From Winogradskyella costae (GTDB lineage Bacteria; Bacteroidota; Bacteroidia; Flavobacteriales; Flavobacteriaceae), in contig NZ_JABFDK010000001.1 of the NCBI RefSeq assembly GCF_013403865.1, forward strand, positions 124,001-188,000: a stretch of 64,000 nt of DNA, written 5' to 3'. Shown in pieces: positions 59,975 to 64,000 of this stretch (position 1 is its first letter; every line of letters starts with the position of its first letter). Below the pieces are notes generated by a model. It worked only from the letters and a program-made list of their open reading frames with translations. It had not been told where the DNA came from and made no database searches. Position numbers and translations under genes: made by a program.

Positions 59975-61864
59975 TTAGTAATCAAGATCCGTTTTAAAAC
60001 TAGACGTATCCGTAAGAGATTCCATAAAGGCTATAATATCTTTAATTTCTTGAGTTGTTAAATCTAACGGCGCATCAGATAAAGTCTGATTTTCAACCTC
60101 TAAGCCCATACCTGCACCACCACCTAGATTATAAAACTCTAACACTTCTTCTAAAGTATTAAAAGAACCATTATGCATATATGGTGCTGTTAAAGCGATA
60201 TTTCTAACAGAAACAGTCTTAAAAGAGTTTCTAAAATAAGGTTGTTTATCAATATCTAACCCATTAGCATAGCGCCCCATATCGGTATCTAATTTAGGGT
60301 TAATAGTATCGAAACCTTGTGTAACACCCAAAACTTCAGACTCTGTCTCTAAATAAAAAGGCGGAACAGTTCCGTTAAACATCGGTGCAAAATGACAGGT
60401 ACCACAAGCTGCTTTTCCCATAAATAAATTAAATCCACGTAAGGCATCTTTAGGATAATCATTACTCTCGTTTCTAACATATTTATCGAATGGACTATCA
60501 AAAGATTTTAAAGAATTTACATAAGCTGCAATTGCATTACTGATAGAACGTTCATTTATATCTTGCTTATCAATACCGCCGTAAGCGTCTTTAAATAACT
60601 TTAAATAATTAGGATTTGTTTTTAATTTCTTTACAATGGCTTTAAAAGTGGTATTAAACTCTAGATCATTATCTATAACATGACCGACTTGTCGTTCTAA
60701 ATCATAAGATCGCAAATCCCAAAAATAACGCGACGCATAACCTGAATTGATAACGGTGGGTGAATTTCGAGATGTATAAAACCCTTTCTTATTGGCTAAA
60801 CTTTTTGGTAAACCATCTGTAAAACCTTTGTTAGGATCGTGACAACTAACACAAGACATTATATTACCATTAGAAAGCTTAGTGTCCTTAAACAACAACG
60901 CACCCAACTGAATAGTTTTAGGATTATCTAATGGTAAATACACCAATTCTGAATAAAACTTAGTATCTAAAAAATCGGATTGAAAAAGGTTAACCGCTTT
61001 ATAATTCTGAGCGTGTTTTTTATAAGGTTCAAGTGTAATTTTATTTAAATTTTGAAACGCTAACAATTCTGCATACAAAGGGTTAATGACTTCTTTTAGA
61101 AATGTCATTCTATCAAAATCATTAAAGCTAACATTATCACTAAGTATCTTTTTCCCTTTTTTAAAATGTTTTTTTATAGATCTGAACTTAGATTTAGCTT
61201 TGGGTTGTATGTCTTCTTCAAAATATAAAAATGCAGTTTCCATACTTTGCAAACTCACATAACTTTCTTTTAAAGCATTTACAGAACCTGGTGTATCAAA
61301 ACCTGTAACACCTAATGTAAAAATCCTAACCATACCAGAACGCATACATTCTATAACCTGACTTGACTTTATACGAATTGGCAAATGAATCTCAGAAGCA
61401 TAATCTACATGTGCTTTAAGTTCGGTTGCTAATTTTTTTATATATTCTATATTTTCAATTGAAGCCTCTTCATTTACAGCTTCATCTAAGGCTTGTAATC
61501 CTGAAGGTTCAATAATTTTTCCTTCTTCATAATACTCACTAACTTTAGGTAAAGGTGCTCCGTTTATATAAGTCCCGTTATAAAAGGTTTGGTAGTAATC
61601 GAAAATAAATTCGATTTTTTTATAGACTAATCTTGTCTTTTCAACTTGAGTTTTAATTGCTTTTAATTCACTCGAACTATTAGAATTACTAGTCAACTTC
61701 ACTAAGCTATTGACTTCTGCTTGAAATTTATAAAAATTAGAAGCGTATAAGACTTCTATATTTTCTGTAATAGCATTGGTTTCAAAAGGTTCTGTACCAT
61801 CTTTTCCAGACAATGCTAAAGAACAAATTAAAACAGAGATGATTAAAAAGATTATTTTTTTCAT
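59975..61864 (-). CDS. Di-haem cytochrome c peroxidase with long helical N-terminal region
   Basis: 629 residues with a signal peptide. About 30-290 is helical and has an imelysin-like flavour: IEFIFDYYQTFY and EPSGLQALDEAV, where imelysins have a Gx(H)xxE helix, though the His is Gln here. About 310-629 is a CcpA/MauG-type di-haem peroxidase with CVSCH near residue 335 and CGTCH near 485, and distal histidine candidates in YMHNGSFNTLEEVLEFYN. It reduces peroxide in the periplasm in characterised relatives. It follows the sigma gene convergently. Confidence 0.8.
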   Translation of the reverse strand: MKKIIFLIISVLICSLALSGKDGTEPFETNAITENIEVLYASNFYKFQAEVNSLVKLTSNSNSSSELKAIKTQVEKTRLVYKKIEFIFDYYQTFYNGTYINGAPLPKVSEYYEEGKIIEPSGLQALDEAVNEEASIENIEYIKKLATELKAHVDYASEIHLPIRIKSSQVIECMRSGMVRIFTLGVTGFDTPGSVNALKESYVSLQSMETAFLYFEEDIQPKAKSKFRSIKKHFKKGKKILSDNVSFNDFDRMTFLKEVINPLYAELLAFQNLNKITLEPYKKHAQNYKAVNLFQSDFLDTKFYSELVYLPLDNPKTIQLGALLFKDTKLSNGNIMSCVSCHDPNKGFTDGLPKSLANKKGFYTSRNSPTVINSGYASRYFWDLRSYDLERQVGHVIDNDLEFNTTFKAIVKKLKTNPNYLKLFKDAYGGIDKQDINERSISNAIAAYVNSLKSFDSPFDKYVRNESNDYPKDALRGFNLFMGKAACGTCHFAPMFNGTVPPFYLETESEVLGVTQGFDTINPKLDTDMGRYANGLDIDKQPYFRNSFKTVSVRNIALTAPYMHNGSFNTLEEVLEFYNLGGGAGMGLEVENQTLSDAPLDLTTQEIKDIIAFMESLTDTSSFKTDLDY

Positions 61865-61926
61865 TTTACATTTAGATTTTCAACTTAGAAATCCTTTAAA
61901 TTTTATCAACTTATAGATAAATTAAA

Positions 61927-61970
61927 AACCCCAACTACAATCTGCTATTAACAGCATTGTGTTGAGGTTT
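61927..61970 (-). terminator. Terminator of the metallophosphatase gene
   Basis: Long stem AACCCCAAC-TACAATCTGCT ... CAGCATTGT-GTTGAGGTT with T run on the minus strand, 24 bases beyond the stop codon. Confidence 0.75.
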
Positions 61971-61993
61971 AATAAATAATTTAGTTAGGTAAA

Positions 61994-64000
61994 TTATTCA
62001 ATAATTATAGACTTGTAATACGTATTCTTATCTGTAGCAATTTCAATAACATACATTCCTGTTGCCATATTACTTACATTGATAGTTTCGTTATCACTTT
62101 CCTTAACTAACTTTCCTGTGCTGTTATAAAATTTAACATTTGTAACATGCTCATTAAGGTTTACTTTAATATTAAGTAAATCGTTAGCTGGTACAGGGAA
62201 AACTTTTATCGTTTTCTCTACTGTTTCGTTATCATCAACACTAAGTGTTACACCAGTTTTACTGATGGTAAAATAATCATCAATAGCACCAGTATCTCTT
62301 ACAAACTTAACCGTTAAGTTTTGTCCACCATTACCATCACTTTCAATTTCCATCACACAAGATCCAAGTTGATTTAAAGATAAAAACATGGCTTCATGAT
62401 CTAAATCTCCTCCTGATATTTGTCCTGATGAACCTGCAGTAATATAAACAGCTCCTTCTGTTGCATCGCTAGTTTTTTGGTATGCACCATCGCCATCAAC
62501 TTTACCATCTCCATCTCCTGTTGCTCCAACAATATGACCTCCATTAGTTATATTATCGATGTTAAAAGTGTTTGCAAATCCTTGATGCCCATTGATAAAG
62601 TAAGAACGCTCATAAGAATGACTATGCCCATTTAATACTAAATCTACACCGTTAGCTTCTAATACTGGCATAAAATTTTCTCTCATTTCAATCAATCTAT
62701 CTTCCCAATCCGAATCGTGAGATCCTTTAGAATATGCTGGGTGATGAAATAAAGTGACGATCCAATCTTGTGTTGTATTCTGAATATCATTTTGAGCCCA
62801 AAGGTATTGGCTACCTCCTACTTCTCTACCTGATTGATGAGAGTCTAATACTATAAAGTGAATATTTGCATAATCGAAAGAATAATAAGCTTCCGTCCCT
62901 GATGCAACTCCACCAGCTTCAGCAGCCGTTGGAAATGTAAATATGTCATAATAAGGACCAGACTGAGTTTCTAAATCTGAAGTAAATCCATCATGGTTTC
63001 CTAAACAAGACCAAGCTACTGCCTTTTTCAACATGTCGTCATACACATTAAAGAAATAACTTTGGTGCTGTGCATCAGTACCATTACTGTAAGCATTATC
63101 TCCTAAAAACAACATCATATCCGTTTGACCTGTATTTGTTTCTACTGTAGAAACGTAATTGTAATAAGCATCTCTAACATTTCTTTGATTAATACTTCCT
63201 GTTCCAGGATCTCCTAAAATCCATGCTCTTACAAATTGATCTGTTCCTGCAACTGGTGCTGTTTTAATGAACATATCTCCAGTTTCGCTTTGTGCAAGTA
63301 CTTCATCTTCATTACCAATATTATAGTAATATGTAGTGTTAGGATCTAACCCCGTTAAAGTCACTTCATGTTCCGTAGTTAATTCTGAATTAGAAACTAC
63401 CGAAGTTAACATATCTAAAGCTGTTCCGTATTTAACCGCAGATTGCGTTTCTACTGCTGTTCTCCATTTTACAACCACACTTGTAGGTGTTCCACTTTGT
63501 AAATAAGGGCCTCTTTCTACTTCAATAGTTGGTGCAATAGATGTGCTAGGTGTTAGTTTAAAATTAAAACTAATATCTCCACTATTTACACTACTCTGGT
63601 GAATTTCTACGGCTATAATATTAATACCTTCAACTAACGGGAAAGAATTTACATTTTGTGTATTCCAAAAATCTTCATCAGACCCACTAATTCCTGTGAT
63701 TGCCTCATCATCGAATGCTATAGGACCTTCCGTTGGCATGTTATTTCTCCAAACCTCAACATTATTGACATAAACCACAATCCCATCATCTCTAACAGCT
63801 TCTAAATCTAGACTATTATACATTCCTATATTTTCCATATCAATGTACTTTCTAAAATAGGTTGTAACAGGTCTTGGTGTAGCAGGCACTCCTAAATCGG
63901 TAACTTCATCTCCATCTCCGTAACCAATTTCCGTAGCTCCTTCTTCCCAATTACTTTGATCAAAAGTTAAGGTTCTCCATACTGTACCTTGATCGCTACC
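61994..64000 (-). CDS. Purple-acid-phosphatase-like metallophosphoesterase with T9SS signal, 5' part missing
   Basis: The reading frame is open to the right edge, so the N-terminus is outside the window; about 669 residues are visible. An N-terminal binding domain (WRTLTFDQSNWEEGATEIGYGDGD ... VVYVNNVEVWRNNMP) is followed by a fibronectin-like domain (VVKWRTAVETQSAVKYG). The metallophosphatase core shows ILGDPG, LFLGDNAY, CLGNHDG, FHHPAYS and VLNGHSHSYERS. The C-terminus (KVFPVPANDLLNIKVNL ... MATGMYVIEIATDKN) is a type IX sorting signal. A surface phosphatase or phosphodiesterase. Confidence 0.9.
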   Translation of the reverse strand, partial: GSDQGTVWRTLTFDQSNWEEGATEIGYGDGDEVTDLGVPATPRPVTTYFRKYIDMENIGMYNSLDLEAVRDDGIVVYVNNVEVWRNNMPTEGPIAFDDEAITGISGSDEDFWNTQNVNSFPLVEGINIIAVEIHQSSVNSGDISFNFKLTPSTSIAPTIEVERGPYLQSGTPTSVVVKWRTAVETQSAVKYGTALDMLTSVVSNSELTTEHEVTLTGLDPNTTYYYNIGNEDEVLAQSETGDMFIKTAPVAGTDQFVRAWILGDPGTGSINQRNVRDAYYNYVSTVETNTGQTDMMLFLGDNAYSNGTDAQHQSYFFNVYDDMLKKAVAWSCLGNHDGFTSDLETQSGPYYDIFTFPTAAEAGGVASGTEAYYSFDYANIHFIVLDSHQSGREVGGSQYLWAQNDIQNTTQDWIVTLFHHPAYSKGSHDSDWEDRLIEMRENFMPVLEANGVDLVLNGHSHSYERSYFINGHQGFANTFNIDNITNGGHIVGATGDGDGKVDGDGAYQKTSDATEGAVYITAGSSGQISGGDLDHEAMFLSLNQLGSCVMEIESDGNGGQNLTVKFVRDTGAIDDYFTISKTGVTLSVDDNETVEKTIKVFPVPANDLLNIKVNLNEHVTNVKFYNSTGKLVKESDNETINVSNMATGMYVIEIATDKNTYYKSIIIE

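Noticed and set aside
1..64000. CRISPR arrays, rRNA or tRNA genes
   Set aside because: No regularly spaced repeats with unique spacers and no rRNA or tRNA-like segments were found on either strand by eye; a tRNA scan was not possible.

Overview
The window looks like a chromosome segment from a marine-type Flavobacteriaceae (Bacteroidota). The DNA is AT-rich. Genes use Bacteroidota promoter words (TAnnTTTG) and have weak ribosome binding sites. Lineage markers include SusC/SusD proteins, type IX secretion C-terminal signals, a DUF5723 outer-membrane protein, MnmD, many lipoproteins, and a DnaJ with only half of the usual zinc-binding cysteines. No rRNA, tRNA or CRISPR was seen. Genes at both edges are cut: a PPK2 kinase at the left and a purple-acid-phosphatase-like protein at the right.

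1-16.9 kb is mostly housekeeping. It holds PPK2, a sigma-54 activator without a DNA-binding domain, an MscS channel, a NatAB-type ABC exporter, grpE-dnaJ and YceI. A TPR histidine kinase/LuxR response regulator pair follows, with a likely target outer-membrane gene; a shared ~24-bp motif lies about 100 bp upstream of both the kinase gene and that target. Next come ilvE, a DUF4920 lipoprotein with a mono-haem-like lipoprotein, mnmD and a TIGR01777 epimerase. 17-28 kb has a two-gene glycosyltransferase unit, whose larger member is a 1397-residue fusion to a NAGPA-type phosphodiester glycosidase. It also has a PLP decarboxylase, a divergent LysR/LysE pair and a DTW-domain tRNA modification gene.

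28.1-33.45 kb is the most unusual part. Four minus-strand gene units are separated by ~135-140-bp imperfectly palindromic elements. The outer terminal bases of each element pair with the far end of the same gene unit rather than with the other end of the same element. Stop codons fall at or inside the elements. This is the geometry of integron gene cassettes and attC sites, but no integrase is in the window. Cargo: an ABC ATPase with a small membrane protein; a lipoprotein; an OLD/DUF3696-type AAA ATPase with a PIN-like protein (possible defence pair); and a MORN/YwqK-type repeat protein. Degenerate copies flank the neighbouring DTW gene.

33.6-48.6 kb has a HAD phosphatase, a DUF3095 cyclase-like protein, an M49 peptidase, an SRPBCC/GyrI-like fusion, CrcB and a transglutaminase-like protein. 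A tightly packed seven-gene run of mostly membrane proteins follows (DUF4153/4173, a Coq4-like protein, SanA/YdcF, DUF2809, DUF1361, a Ca-loop lipoprotein), preceded by a winged-helix regulator and two copies of the palindrome ACTTTG-N5-CAAAGT. A LYS1-like dehydrogenase closes this stretch.

49-64 kb has a T9SS-secreted protein, then a nutrient-uptake locus: an M16 peptidase, SusD, an STN-bearing SusC and FecR on the minus strand, with the ECF sigma gene divergent. A di-haem cytochrome c peroxidase with a long helical N-terminal region and a secreted metallophosphatase follow.
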